A stretch of DNA of 64,000 nucleotides from Endozoicomonas acroporae (GTDB taxonomy: Bacteria; Pseudomonadota; Gammaproteobacteria; Pseudomonadales; Endozoicomonadaceae). The notes under the pieces were generated by a model. The model was not told where the DNA came from and did not search any database. It was given only the letters and a program-made list of their open reading frames with translations. Each line of letters starts with the position of its first letter. Position 1 is the first letter of the stretch. Of this stretch, positions 1 through 8,246 are shown piece after piece. The translations under genes were made by a program, and so were the position numbers. Location: positions 1-64,000 of the forward strand of contig NZ_PJPV01000017.1 of assembly GCF_002864045.1 (NCBI RefSeq), in the 5' to 3' direction.

Positions 1-1
1 A

Positions 2-52
2 GAACTGGTCAACAACGATGACTGGATGGAAGAGTTCCTGCAAGGGCTGTGA
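2..52 (+). CDS. 3' end of an unidentified gene, cut by the window edge
   Basis: Sixteen codons are open from the left edge and end in TGA, giving the tail ELVNNDDWMEEFLQGL. Nothing in so short a stretch identifies a family, and an open frame of this length can arise by chance. The sequence just downstream reads as transposase debris on the other strand, so a host gene may end here. Confidence 0.3.
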   Translation, partial: ELVNNDDWMEEFLQGL

Positions 53-59
53 TATGCAT

Positions 60-505
60 TCACACGTTGCAGGTGAAAAACACCTTCTATAACCCGTATT
101 CCAGAGGATTTGTCGACACTCTGTCTTCTTCTCATTACGCCGTTTCCTGGCAGCTCTTGGAAGACCTTTTTTCTGACCTTTGAAGGATTCACGGAAGAAA
201 GTTTCATCCAGTTCTGTGATACCACTAAGCTCCGGTGCCCGGTTGTGCTCAATAGCCTGTAAAAATCGATGCCTCCAACAGAATGATGTTTTCAATGAAA
301 CGCCGCATTGCTTGGCAGCCGGGCGAAGCGTCAAAGAGTGAGTCAACCCCTCAAGATACTGCGGCCAACGCTCAGGATGTCTTAAACGGGCCAGAGGCGT
401 TTTGGCAAAAGAGTTCAGAGTCTTTCGACAAGACTTGCACCGGAAACGTTGTCGTTGGTTCCGCATCCCCTGCATATTCTGGAAACTCTTGAACACCAAT
501 GGCAC
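60..505 (-). pseudogene. Decayed IS1595-family transposase, N-terminal part
   Basis: Read on the minus strand, one frame gives RQRFRCKSCRKTLNSFAK, TPLARLRHPERW, PAAKQCGVSLKTSFCWRHRFL and ITELDETFFRESFKGQKKG. This is the order expected for IS1595/ISXO2-like transposases: second half of a zinc ribbon, helix-turn-helix, then the first catalytic Asp in ELDETFF. The first ribbon pair (CHWC) lies in a different frame, so a frameshift is present. Recognisable homology fades near position 115, and the catalytic core and C-terminus are missing. The upstream end of the remnant is cut by the inverted repeat of the neighbouring IS4-type element. It cannot be functional. The family call rests on motif recognition only. 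Confidence 0.65.
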
Positions 506-514
506 TGACTTAAG
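496..514 (+). repeat. Left terminal inverted repeat of the IS4-type element
   Basis: The sequence CCAATGGCACTGACTTAAG pairs with the reverse complement of 1779-1797, with one mismatch at the seventh base. Confidence 0.75.
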
Positions 515-601
515 GCCTCAGCCCTTGATAATTCAAGGCTTACTCGGAAAGAAGCGACTATAAAAAGTCACAAACCTAAATATTTCCCTTCCGAGCAAGC
601 C

Positions 602-1777
602 ATGAACAAGTGTAGCCAAGAATTTCTGTCCCTCGCAGATGAATGCCTTCACCAATTTGCACAGACTGAAAGTGATGAATTTTCATCAATCCTTACCTCT
701 GATGACCTTAACTCTTTTCAGAATTGTTACCCCGGCTGCAGGGTAAGGGATTTTCCACCCATCAAAACATTAACCTTGTTCATGCGACAGGTGGCCAGTG
801 ACACCAAATCATGTCGCCACGCCCTCATTGATGAAGCGAGAGACCAGGTCGTCAGGGGCAACAAGGAGAAAGTGCCCAACACTGACACCAGCGCATATTG
901 CAAAGCGAGGCAACGGTTGAGTGAAGCATCCGTAAGAGGTTTGCTGCGCATATCTGGCAATAGCCTTGATCACGCCTCACCAGAATCATGGCTATGGCAT
1001 CAACGTCGTGTACTCCTTACTGATGGTTCAACATTGTTGATGCCTGACACCGTAAAAAATCAAAAAGAATATCCTCAGCCTGGCACTCAAAAAAGGGCTT
1101 GGTTTCCCGATTCTCAGAATTCTTATTTTGATATGTCTTGGCAGTGGCGCATTGCTTGATTTTGCTGTGGCTGCCTACGAAGGGAAAGAAACCGGGGAAC
1201 AAGCTTTGCTCAGGAAATTGTTCTCCCATCTGCAGGATGGCGACATCCTTTTAGGTGATGCGAATTTTGAGAACTGCTTCCTGTTGGCTTTGCTGTTACA
1301 AGCCAAGGCTGACGTGGTTTTCGAGAAAAATGGTGCCCGCCATATTGATTTCCGGAAATGCGATCAAAAGCTGGGTAGCAAGGATGGATTATTCAAATTA
1401 ACAAGACCAGTCCGACCTGAGTGGATGAGTCAGGAGCTTTATGATCAGATGCCTGCAGAGCTGGTAATCCGTGCTGTCAAGAACAAACGTAGCACCATCA
1501 TCACCACTTTATTGGATGCTGAGGAGTATCCCCGGACAGAGATTATTGCGCTGTATCTGAAACGCTGGTGTCATTCCTTCAGACGTTGCTGGGAGCATCG
1601 GGTGGCTGGCTGGAACAGAAAATCATTAATATGTTGGACATCATAGGACAGCATATTGTTGGAAATCGACCTGGTCGGTCGGAGCCAAGGGCCGTCAAGA
1701 AACGGCCAAAACCGCATAAAAGGCTCCAGCATTCAAGGTCGCAGGCTCGCAGACTCAAGAAATACCAAGGGAAGTGA
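602..1777 (+). pseudogene. IS4-family transposase, frameshifted and internally deleted
   Basis: Three consecutive frame segments (602 to about 1110, about 1130 to 1570, and 1568 to 1777) together read as one IS4-family DDE transposase. Visible landmarks are the N-terminal domain (YCKARQRL), the first catalytic Asp in LLTDGSTLLMPDT, the second in ILLGDANFENCF, the strand leading to the catalytic Glu (ALYLKRW) and the usual basic C-terminus (GNRPGRSEPRAVKKRPKPH). Two lesions are evident. One is a frameshift near 1110-1150. The other is a junction near 1568, where the segment that should carry the catalytic Glu is gone and the frame changes. The assembled length is about 390 codons, short of the usual 430-450. 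The gene starts at ATG 602 after GGAAGGGAAAT-like sequence on the opposite strand; no strong ribosome site is seen. Confidence 0.8.
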
Positions 1778-1778
1778 G

Positions 1779-1797
1779 CTTAAGTCAGTGGCATTGG
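1779..1797 (+). repeat. Right terminal inverted repeat of the IS4-type element
   Basis: The sequence CTTAAGTCAGTGGCATTGG is the inverted partner of 496-514. The transposase stop codon lies immediately inside it. Confidence 0.75.
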
Positions 1798-2459
1798 CTT
1801 TCACACTGGTATTGCCGCTGCCGACCCTGACCCCAGATTTACTGACACTGCTGCTTGTAACACTAATCTGACCAGTTGGCTTCTTGATGGGAGAACCAGG
1901 CTGGAAAATTCTGGTTGTCCCGAGGCAAACTGGTCCCGAGGCAAACTGCCCGACTGAAAGCACTGATGCTCCATCCACACGACTCACCACAACCACCACT
2001 ACAGACGACAGCGTTCAAGCAACAAGTGACGTATTATCTTCACCTCTGGAAACATGGGGCAATAGCACTGTAACCCTGACTACCACAGACAGCACTGATT
2101 ACCCGAACTACTCACCGAGCGCAAAAACATCGTTATCGACGAGCCTGTCAAGTTCACCGGATTCTTCATCGGTTAACACAGCCGATAACGGCAATACTTC
2201 ATCCCTCCTTAACACCGACGAAGTGGATGCAGGCATTCCGTTGCCTACCCTGGCCGGAGGGGCAGCAGCGGGTATTCTCACCGGCGGCATTATCCTGTAT
2301 GCCAGCTACCAGTGGTACCATCAGCAAGGGTTAAGAGGCACAAAGTTAGCCCTGCGGCCCATCACCTGTATCAGCGATGCGATTTGCTGCCATTCACCAG
2401 CTATGGGGAAAAAAGCGGATAGCATGGAACTGGTTTCTTTGCGGTCGATTGATGTCTGA
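1793..2459 (+). pseudogene. Ser/Thr-rich single-pass membrane protein, 5'-truncated and frameshifted
   Basis: Coding sequence begins at the IS end and reads FHTGIAAADPDPRFTDTAAC and on to LDGRTRLENSGCPEAN in one frame. It continues in another frame as CPTESTDAPSTRL, followed by a long Ser/Thr-rich stretch, one hydrophobic helix (TLAGGAAAGILTGGIILYA, about 2245-2300) and a short basic tail. The two frames join exactly at a 16-bp tandem duplication (1917-1948); removing one copy restores one continuous frame. The original N-terminus, probably a signal peptide, is missing because the IS4-type element abuts it. The layout of a mucin-like extracellular stalk, one membrane helix and a cytoplasmic tail suggests a surface protein, but no family was recognised. 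Confidence 0.55.
1917..1948 (+). repeat. Perfect 16-bp tandem duplication causing a frameshift
   Basis: GTCCCGAGGCAAACTG occurs twice back to back (1917-1932 and 1933-1948). Sixteen bases is not a multiple of three, so the second copy shifts the frame of the surrounding membrane protein gene; with one copy the frame is open. Confidence 0.9.
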
Positions 2460-2537
2460 CAGTGAAACCAGAATCGGCAGACCGCCATAAAACGTCAGAC
2501 TAATGCGGATAAACATTGACAGCATACACTCATCCCG

Positions 2538-2553
2538 TCTGGTCCGAGAATAG
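2538..2553 (+). repeat. Recurrent 3'-end element, partial copy
   Basis: TCTGGTCCGAGAATAG is a plus-strand variant of the GGCTGACCGAGAATAG sequence found after several genes of the window. It lies about 80 bp after the membrane protein pseudogene. Its core TCCGAGAATAG is an exact inverted match to 2626-2636, so the two copies could pair across a 72-bp loop. The loop contains a small CGCCCG/CGGGCG hairpin. Confidence 0.5.
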
Positions 2554-2622
2554 CGCCCGTCCGGGCGACCCCATGGCGAGGGTGGCAGAAAATTAAGGAT
2601 AAACATTCCGTTTTGTGAGGTG

Positions 2623-2645
2623 AGTCTATTCTCGGACAGCCTCCT
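2623..2645 (-). repeat. Recurrent 3'-end element
   Basis: On the minus strand GGAGGCTGTCCGAGAATAGA follows directly after the stop codon of the FAD monooxygenase gene. It matches copies at 6664-6681, 14915-14930, 29167-29189 and 60945-60966, all oriented with the upstream gene. Confidence 0.65.
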
Positions 2646-2647
2646 GA

Positions 2648-4084
2648 TTATCCAACGGTTAACGTTGCAGTGGGATGATGCCGTTGAACTTCCCATTCGG
2701 GTAATGTCTTTCTCCGATCCTTAAGTTTCAGCGGGTCCCAGACATGGATTTTCCAGTACACTTTATTACTTATCCATAAACAGAGTTTCATAACGTTGAT
2801 CATGAAGTTTTTGAGTGCGGCTTTAAAGCCTTCCCAGCGAGCACGTCGGCTGGCGTATTGCTCATAGGCTTCGCCTGTTTTGGCTAAATCTGCCCTGCTT
2901 GCCGATGCCAGCTTTCTGCCAAGTTTGGCACCAACCACCAGAAAGTTATTCAACGAGCGGTAATAGGGAAGTGATGTGGCGGCATCTCCGGCGATGCAGA
3001 TAAGCTTTCCTGATGGCGTGACATGGTGAACTTTACGGGCATGAAAAATAGACAGGGTATGGGGCGTTAATTCTTCAGTGTCAGCAATGAGGGTTTCCTG
3101 GCAGAATTGATGCTTTATCGCCTGCCAGTTTTTTATTTTTTCTTTCAGGCTATCCCTTACTTTACTGTCGCAGAGCTTTGCGGCATGGCCAAGGTTGTAG
3201 CCAGAGAGACTGTCGAACTCTTCTTTTGAAATAAAAAAGTCAATGGTGACCTCATTGGTCTGTTCATTGAGTGGGCGAATTCTCTCTTCGACCGGTGATA
3301 ACATCAATTTGAAGGTTGCATAAACATAGCGGGAAAGATTAAGCCAGCCACTGGCCAGCTTTTTCGTTGGGCCCCGGACCTGGTATTTTACCCTGACTCG
3401 ATATTGCAGGTCTTTTTTTGAGGTAAACTCACTGTCTTCATCGGTTGATGATAGTTCGGAGAAGAGAATATCTTCTCCCTGGTAGTCCGGGTTATCTGCC
3501 ATTTTCAGTAACGCTTTTCTACTTTTTGAATGTGCGCCATCGGCACAGACAAGGGCATCAAACAGGGCTTCTCCTGATTTAAACGTTACTTTACCATCGC
3601 CAATGGCAACCACTTCATAATCACTGCCAGCGTGCATGGTGATGCCCATTCGTTGGGCAATTGACTTCAGATCGGTTTCAAGCTCTTTACAACTGATATG
3701 ACCATGCTGCCTGCGGATTTTATCTCTAAGCTGCGCCATTCCCTGTGTTAACACCGGATGGTCATAACTCTTCAGTGATCTGAAGCATTGATCATCAATG
3801 TGAACTGTGTGATTTCGAGCGTATTCTGCTCTCTTTTCAAACATTTCTATATCAGTATCAGGCTGCCCTGCCTTCAATTGCAATGCATTGTAAAGGGCAA
3901 TAGGGCCCATTCCCACGTAGGCTACTTTGAGGGCTCGATGATTCAGAGGCTGGCCTGTCCCTGGCATTTGTTCACTGGACTTTTTCCTGTTATTCGCTAA
4001 CCCCTGTGACACCGCTATTTCAGGTGCTGGTAAAAATAAACCCGGATAGCGCTCATCCACGCCTGGTATTGCTTCCCTGATCAT
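2648..4084 (-). CDS. FAD-dependent monooxygenase, MICAL/PHBH-like
   Basis: The 478-residue product has the three flavoprotein-hydroxylase signatures in order. A dinucleotide-binding turn (YVGMGPIALYNALQL, residues about 54-68) is a variant of GxGxxG. It is followed by an acidic strand end and a MICAL-like segment (MFEKRAEYARNHTVH). The DG motif is LVCADGAHSKSRKAL (about 185-200). The GD motif is CIAGDAATSLPYYRSLNNF (about 365-385). The roughly 40 residues before the Rossmann turn are unlike a signal peptide, and the C-terminal 80 residues are helical with no clear family. MICAL-type enzymes oxidise protein methionines such as those of actin; related bacterial enzymes hydroxylate small molecules. 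The substrate here is unknown. Transcription is monocistronic as far as can be seen. Confidence is high for the flavin fold and low for the MICAL subfamily. Confidence 0.7.
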   Translation of the reverse strand: MIREAIPGVDERYPGLFLPAPEIAVSQGLANNRKKSSEQMPGTGQPLNHRALKVAYVGMGPIALYNALQLKAGQPDTDIEMFEKRAEYARNHTVHIDDQCFRSLKSYDHPVLTQGMAQLRDKIRRQHGHISCKELETDLKSIAQRMGITMHAGSDYEVVAIGDGKVTFKSGEALFDALVCADGAHSKSRKALLKMADNPDYQGEDILFSELSSTDEDSEFTSKKDLQYRVRVKYQVRGPTKKLASGWLNLSRYVYATFKLMLSPVEERIRPLNEQTNEVTIDFFISKEEFDSLSGYNLGHAAKLCDSKVRDSLKEKIKNWQAIKHQFCQETLIADTEELTPHTLSIFHARKVHHVTPSGKLICIAGDAATSLPYYRSLNNFLVVGAKLGRKLASASRADLAKTGEAYEQYASRRARWEGFKAALKNFMINVMKLCLWISNKVYWKIHVWDPLKLKDRRKTLPEWEVQRHHPTATLTVG

Positions 4085-4484
4085 GACTTCTCAGCTCCCT
4101 CTGTGAAATAACTATTTGATAAAACTGAATTATCTGTTTTGGATTATTCAGTACGATGGTTCATAAAATCGAACTGTTAAAAGTTGGACATTTTTTTTAG
4201 AAAAACGTTCGTTTTAATTTTTACCATTCAATCGATAGACATCATTTTCTTCAATTGAGAACAATGTCTGGTCGGCCCACCCGGGCGGCCCCACCTGGGC
4301 GGCCCCACCTGGGCGGCCCCATTGCAATACCAACAGGCCAAGACTTGCCAGCACACTCTGGGCAGCACCTTCTATAGGGAGGAGATAATGGCGGCATTGG
4401 AACTAATGTCAGTGGTGTGTGGTCAAATGTGGTTAGCGAGGCTCGAAAACTCAAGATTATCAGTGGAAAATAGGAGAATTTGCC
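4085..4484. other. AT-rich divergent intergenic region
   Basis: This gap separates the divergent FAD monooxygenase gene and the unknown gene at 4485. It is AT-rich up to about 4260 (probable promoter space for both), then switches abruptly to a GC-rich tandem repeat. No gene is convincing. A minus-strand open frame of 83 codons here only translates the repeat. Confidence 0.5.
4279..4320 (+). repeat. Three tandem copies of a GC-rich 14-bp unit
   Basis: The unit ACCTGGGCGGCCCC occurs three times (4279-4292, 4293-4306, 4307-4320), the first copy with C for T. It sits between AT-rich promoter sequence and the gene at 4485. The sequence near 2555-2573 (CCGTCCGGGCGACCCCAT) resembles one unit. Confidence 0.85.
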
Positions 4485-5501
4485 ATGGAATGCAGAAGTC
4501 ATTCACCAATCCGTTTTTCTATACCAGCCGGTGCTGACAACCAGCCGATGGGACAAGCCCTGGCAGCCATCACTGGTGAATTAAATGGTATGAAAGTACA
4601 AGATACCAGTTCACAAGCTATGTTTTCCTCAACTTTTGCAAGTCAGCCCGCATCCGGAACTAGTCAACCATCGACAGTCTCCTTAGCAGGCAGAAGCTCG
4701 ATTGTGCCTGTCAGCGAATCATCGACAAGAACCTATCCATCGCAACTCGATCGTTTTCTTGATGGCGGTCCATTCCCGGAACTGTCCAAAAAGGAAAAAG
4801 ACGAGATCAGAAAGGAAAGGCTGGCTTTTAGTAGTATGGTGCGCAAAAAGGAATCAAAGTTTGGCGAATATCATTTAGCAGGTTTTCCGTACTTACCAAT
4901 TAGTACCAAACACACGACCTACTTGATTCCCACCGACGATATCAAAACTTACTTGTTGATTGCCGAGCATTACAAAGATCTGCGCTTCGCAATTGACTTC
5001 GATGAGAAAGAACGCGCTATAGAAGCTCAAGACAAACTCATGGTCTATTTGAATGATCCCCATTGTCTCAAAATGAGTGTTGCGGAAGCAGCCCGCTTTC
5101 AGGCCGAAAGTGCAGCAAACTTTATTGCACCTGAAGTTGTCAAAAAAATTCTGGACAGCAAGCTGGATTATTTTGTTGAGGCGCTCACCGATGAAAACAA
5201 ACGACCAAATGTCATTTTTACTCTCCTCACCCTACAAGACAAACTGAATGATGCCAAGAAAGAGGTGGATGAATGCATTGAGTATCCAAGTGTGTGGGAT
5301 GATGAAGATGACAGCCCCAAGCTGTCTATTCAAGTGGGCCATTCCAGGCTGATTATACAGAATGAACCGGCCCAAAAAGCCAAACAGGCTTTGTGTCATA
5401 TGCAGGATATGATCTCTCATCTTTTGCAACAGGATTATGATCAAGCCAAGATCAGCCAACAGTCAATAAAGCTCAAGCAAGGGAACTTCTACGTCGAATG
5501 A
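4485..5501 (+). CDS. Unknown protein, possible secreted effector
   Basis: ATG 4485 follows TAGGAG at good spacing. The 338-residue product has a disordered Ser/Thr/Gln/Pro-rich N-terminus (about 1-95, with runs such as SQAMFSSTFASQPASGTSQP). A charged, mainly helical body (about 100-338) follows, containing KKEKDEIRKERL and heptad-like segments near 230-260. There is no signal peptide, membrane helix or known motif. Disordered N-terminus plus helical body, no operon partner and a neighbourhood of mobile DNA are common for translocated effectors, but that is inference. A GCGGCTG/CAGCCGC hairpin follows the stop by 36 bp. Confidence 0.65.
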   Translation: MECRSHSPIRFSIPAGADNQPMGQALAAITGELNGMKVQDTSSQAMFSSTFASQPASGTSQPSTVSLAGRSSIVPVSESSTRTYPSQLDRFLDGGPFPELSKKEKDEIRKERLAFSSMVRKKESKFGEYHLAGFPYLPISTKHTTYLIPTDDIKTYLLIAEHYKDLRFAIDFDEKERAIEAQDKLMVYLNDPHCLKMSVAEAARFQAESAANFIAPEVVKKILDSKLDYFVEALTDENKRPNVIFTLLTLQDKLNDAKKEVDECIEYPSVWDDEDDSPKLSIQVGHSRLIIQNEPAQKAKQALCHMQDMISHLLQQDYDQAKISQQSIKLKQGNFYVE

Positions 5502-5536
5502 TGGCAATTTCGAAAGATATCTGAGCTTATGGTTTA

Positions 5537-5554
5537 GCGGCTGCGATCAGCCGC
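5537..5554 (+). terminator. Hairpin after the gene at 4485
   Basis: Perfect 7-bp stem GCGGCTG/CAGCCGC with a CGAT loop, 36 bp after the stop codon. No T-run follows, so it may be an RNA-stabilising hairpin and not a true intrinsic terminator. Confidence 0.35.
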
Positions 5555-5653
5555 CAACAATCCCACCAACAACTCCGTCAATAACCACAACATTTCTGCC
5601 GCACCATTGGAACAACAACCACAGGCTCCTGGTTCGGCGGGAGAATCCTTCGA

Positions 5654-6505
5654 TTAGGGATAGGCTCCGGACATCATTTTCAGTGACTCTATCTCGTCCG
5701 CCCAGAGTGTTTCATCAATGGTTTCCAGAACCATGGGAATGCCGTCAAACCGGCTATCAGCCATGATATAGCGGAACACCTCCCAGCCAATCTCGCCCTG
5801 ACCAAGGCTGTGGTGCCGGTCTTTTCGTGAGCCCAGTGCACCTTTGGAGTCATTCAGGTGCATGCCTTTCAGGTACTGAAAACCTATGACCTGCTCGAAC
5901 TCGGCAAACGTTTTCTGGCAGGCGTCCTGTGTGCGAAGGTCGTAACCGGCAGCAAAGGTATGGCAGGTATCCAGACAGACACCAACACGGCTTTTGTCGT
6001 CCACCTGTTCAATGATTTCGGCGATTTCGGCAAATTGCCACCCCAGGTTGCTGCCCTGGCCTGCGGTATTTTCGATCACCGCAATCACGCCCTGAGTTTG
6101 CTCAAGGGCTATATTGATGGACTGGGCAATTTTACCCAGGCAGTCCGATACCCCAATTTTTCTCAGGTGACTGCCCGGGTGAAAGTTCAGTCGGTCAAGA
6201 CCGAGCTGCATACACCGTTCCATCTCATCAATAAATGCCGCCCGGGACTTTTCCAGGGCTTCCTGCTCCGGATGACCCAGGTTGATCAGATAACTGTCGT
6301 GGGGGAGAATTTGTTGCGGTGTGAAATGGTATTGCTCACAACGCTCTCTGAATAACTCGATGCTCTTCATTGACAGCGGTTTGGCGTTCCACTGTCTTTG
6401 ATTTTTGGTGAACAGGGCAAAGGCGGTTGCACCTAATTCATGAGCATTCACCGGGGCATTTTCGACACCACCGGCCGCACTGACGTGTGCTCCAATGTAT
6501 TTCAT
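5654..6505 (-). CDS. nfo: Endonuclease IV (AP endonuclease)
   Basis: The 283-residue product opens with [18 protein letters not shown], the classic start of the AP endonuclease 2 family (E. coli Nfo is 285 residues). It keeps the metal-binding stretches: [59 protein letters not shown] and LETID. It cleaves the backbone 5' of abasic sites during base excision repair with three zinc ions. An in-frame ATG exists 13 codons further upstream, but the chosen ATG at 6505 has AGGAAG 8-9 bases before it and matches the family start. It is a single gene and nothing is unusual. Confidence 0.95.
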   Translation of the reverse strand: MKYIGAHVSAAGGVENAPVNAHELGATAFALFTKNQRQWNAKPLSMKSIELFRERCEQYHFTPQQILPHDSYLINLGHPEQEALEKSRAAFIDEMERCMQLGLDRLNFHPGSHLRKIGVSDCLGKIAQSINIALEQTQGVIAVIENTAGQGSNLGWQFAEIAEIIEQVDDKSRVGVCLDTCHTFAAGYDLRTQDACQKTFAEFEQVIGFQYLKGMHLNDSKGALGSRKDRHHSLGQGEIGWEVFRYIMADSRFDGIPMVLETIDETLWADEIESLKMMSGAYP

Positions 6506-6663
6506 TGATTGGGACTTCCTGTGGGTTTTATGAGATAAGTGCAACGGTAGGCACTATCTACAATGTGCTAGCTACAAGGTGCTTGTGGTCGGAATTTTTA
6601 TCCTCAATTTTATGCCATTCTTGCGTCGGGGTCGCCTACTGAAAAGAGTTGTCTGGAGAGGCG

Positions 6664-6681
6664 CTATTCCCGGTCAGCCTC
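6664..6681 (-). repeat. Recurrent 3'-end element, coding copy
   Basis: On the minus strand GAGGCTGACCGGGAATAG supplies the last codons (EADRE) and the stop of the hydrolase gene. The same tail ends the translocase gene at 29170. Confidence 0.65.
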
Positions 6682-7620
6682 TCGGGCATTCATCTCTTCT
6701 GATAACCATTGCATATATTGAGCCCGGGTTTCTGTAAGCTCATTCGGCAGGTGATGCCGGGCACCCTCCAGCCAGAGGACTTTGGGCGAGCGATATAGTT
6801 GCCCTAAAGCCTGAATGTTATAGGGGCCGTCCACCGTGGTGTCATCCGTGCCCTGAAGGATCAGTGGGCTTAACGGGATTTGCTCTTTGGATGACTCTAT
6901 TGTTCGAATCCAGCGGTCCAAAGCAGAGACCCATTGTGTGGGTAACACGGTTGGTGCCAGTGGATCATTGTGCGCTCTGTTCAGGAAGTCTTCATCCCGA
7001 CAGTTATCTTTGAATTGCCTGGGAATCTGGCGAATAAATGGCCGGACCAGGTAGAGCTGTAGTCGGCTGAGTTTCCATAACCAGGGCCGAACCAGTGGAG
7101 CAGACAGGATAACCTGATCAAAAGGCATAGGCGTGCCTTGCCTGGTATGGTAATGCAACAGCTCGGTAATAATGGCACCACCTGTGCTCTGACCGTAGGC
7201 AAGCCATGGCCCGGGCAGTATTGACGTGCAGTACTGCATAACATCTGCCAGCACCAGGCGATAGTGTGCAAAGTCTTCAATGGTCGCTGGTTGGCCACTG
7301 GAAAGCCCGTGACCGGGAAGATCGTAGGCCAGAACGTTATAACCTTCTTCCAGGAAGAAGCGGATAACATGCTCAAACAGGCCGACATGGTCATAGTAGC
7401 CGTGGAGCAGAAATACCGAGCCTTTGGCTTCAGGTCGGGTGTATAGGTGGCAGGCAATGTGGTATTCAGTGCTGTTTATATACCCCAGGCAATGCTGGAC
7501 ATCAGGGAGGCGCTTTTCCAGGTCAATGCGGTAATACTCAAAGTATGCCTGTTCGTGAGGATACGGAGTCAGGCCATACGAGAGCGGCCGCATATCAGAG
7601 ATAAGCCCGGGTTTGTCCAT
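6664..7620 (-). CDS. Alpha/beta hydrolase, lysophospholipase/monoacylglycerol lipase type
   Basis: The 318-residue product has the S33-type hydrolase landmarks: oxyanion segment LLHGYYDHVGLFEHV (about 70-85), DLPGHGLSSGQ, nucleophile elbow AYGQSTGGA (Ser about 140), a late acidic residue in LQGTDDTTVDG and the catalytic His in GARHHLPNE. PldB-type enzymes of this fold deacylate lysophospholipids or monoglycerides. The start codon overlaps the rfaH-like stop by one base (TAATG), so the two are translationally coupled. The last five residues, EADRE, are encoded by the recurrent 3'-end element of this window; the ATP/ADP translocase gene ends the same way. The exact substrate is unknown. Confidence 0.8.
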   Translation of the reverse strand: MDKPGLISDMRPLSYGLTPYPHEQAYFEYYRIDLEKRLPDVQHCLGYINSTEYHIACHLYTRPEAKGSVFLLHGYYDHVGLFEHVIRFFLEEGYNVLAYDLPGHGLSSGQPATIEDFAHYRLVLADVMQYCTSILPGPWLAYGQSTGGAIITELLHYHTRQGTPMPFDQVILSAPLVRPWLWKLSRLQLYLVRPFIRQIPRQFKDNCRDEDFLNRAHNDPLAPTVLPTQWVSALDRWIRTIESSKEQIPLSPLILQGTDDTTVDGPYNIQALGQLYRSPKVLWLEGARHHLPNELTETRAQYMQWLSEEMNAREADRE

Positions 7621-8246
7621 TAACTTTCTTCAGGTACTTTCTGGAGGTCCTTCAAGGGAACTTCGATCTCTTTTCTGGCAACAATCTTTTCTTCAATGCC
7701 TTCGTCAGTTCGCTGACTTTCAATGAACTGGATAAGAATAATACCACGGTCCATCTTAACACCTTTGACAAACGTACTTTCAAGGTGTCGGAAAAGAGGG
7801 TTGTTATACAGTACCGACTCACCTTCCTTGAAACTTACGGAGTCTGGCTTCTCATCCGGAATGCGGCCATTGTATTTCCAGACAAATGCCTCAATCTGGT
7901 CGATCAGCTGCTCACCATTAGGTATCGGCCTGGGTAGTAGCCTGCCCATATCTTTTTCAGGAAGTCGCCCTTCGTTGTATAGCTTTTGACTGATCTTGTT
8001 AAACCGGACCACCTGGGCAATGCCCCGGGTTGAACGGATTTTGTGAAAAGAGGGAAGGGCGTCCTTGTCTAATCGGATGAACAGATAACCAGGAAACAGG
8101 GGAACGCGAGCGCTTTTTTCCTGAATGAGAGGACAATAGGCCTCAAAGCCCTGGTGCTCAAGATTATCCTGGGCACGAACCTCTTCCCGGTGTTTGGCTT
8201 TCAGCAAATACCATCCCTGTTGCAAAGCCGCTTGTTCAGATGACAT
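7620..8246 (-). CDS. rfaH: RfaH-like transcription antiterminator (NusG paralogue)
   Basis: The 208-residue product has the NusG N-terminal fold: GWYLLKAKHREEVRAQDNLE (about 11-30), then PLFPGYLFIRL and IRSTRGIAQVVRF. A C-terminal KOW-like part follows (VSFKEGESVLYNN onwards). RfaH joins RNA polymerase at ops sites and suppresses termination in long virulence, LPS or capsule operons. It is about 45 residues longer than E. coli RfaH, mostly as a linker and a charged C-terminus. No ops-like site was noticed in the window, so its targets lie elsewhere. It is the first gene of a two-gene unit with the hydrolase (TAATG overlap). Confidence 0.85.
   Translation of the reverse strand: MSSEQAALQQGWYLLKAKHREEVRAQDNLEHQGFEAYCPLIQEKSARVPLFPGYLFIRLDKDALPSFHKIRSTRGIAQVVRFNKISQKLYNEGRLPEKDMGRLLPRPIPNGEQLIDQIEAFVWKYNGRIPDEKPDSVSFKEGESVLYNNPLFRHLESTFVKGVKMDRGIILIQFIESQRTDEGIEEKIVARKEIEVPLKDLQKVPEES

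Larger units (their letters stand above)
496..1797 (+). mobile_element. IS4-family insertion sequence, inactive
   Basis: Imperfect terminal inverted repeats of 19 bp (18 of 19 match) bracket about 1.3 kb containing one transposase gene in the IS4 style. The ends finish inward in CACTGACTTAAG, resembling IS4-type termini. No convincing target duplication is visible. The left flank is the minus-strand IS1595 remnant and the right flank is an unrelated membrane protein gene, so the two flanks do not look like halves of one target. The transposase is frameshifted and deleted, so the element could move only with help in trans. Confidence 0.75.

Noticed and set aside
4251-4502. Minus-strand frame of 83 codons over the 14-bp repeats
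   Set aside because: It is a translation of GC-rich tandem repeats and overlaps the start of a better supported gene.
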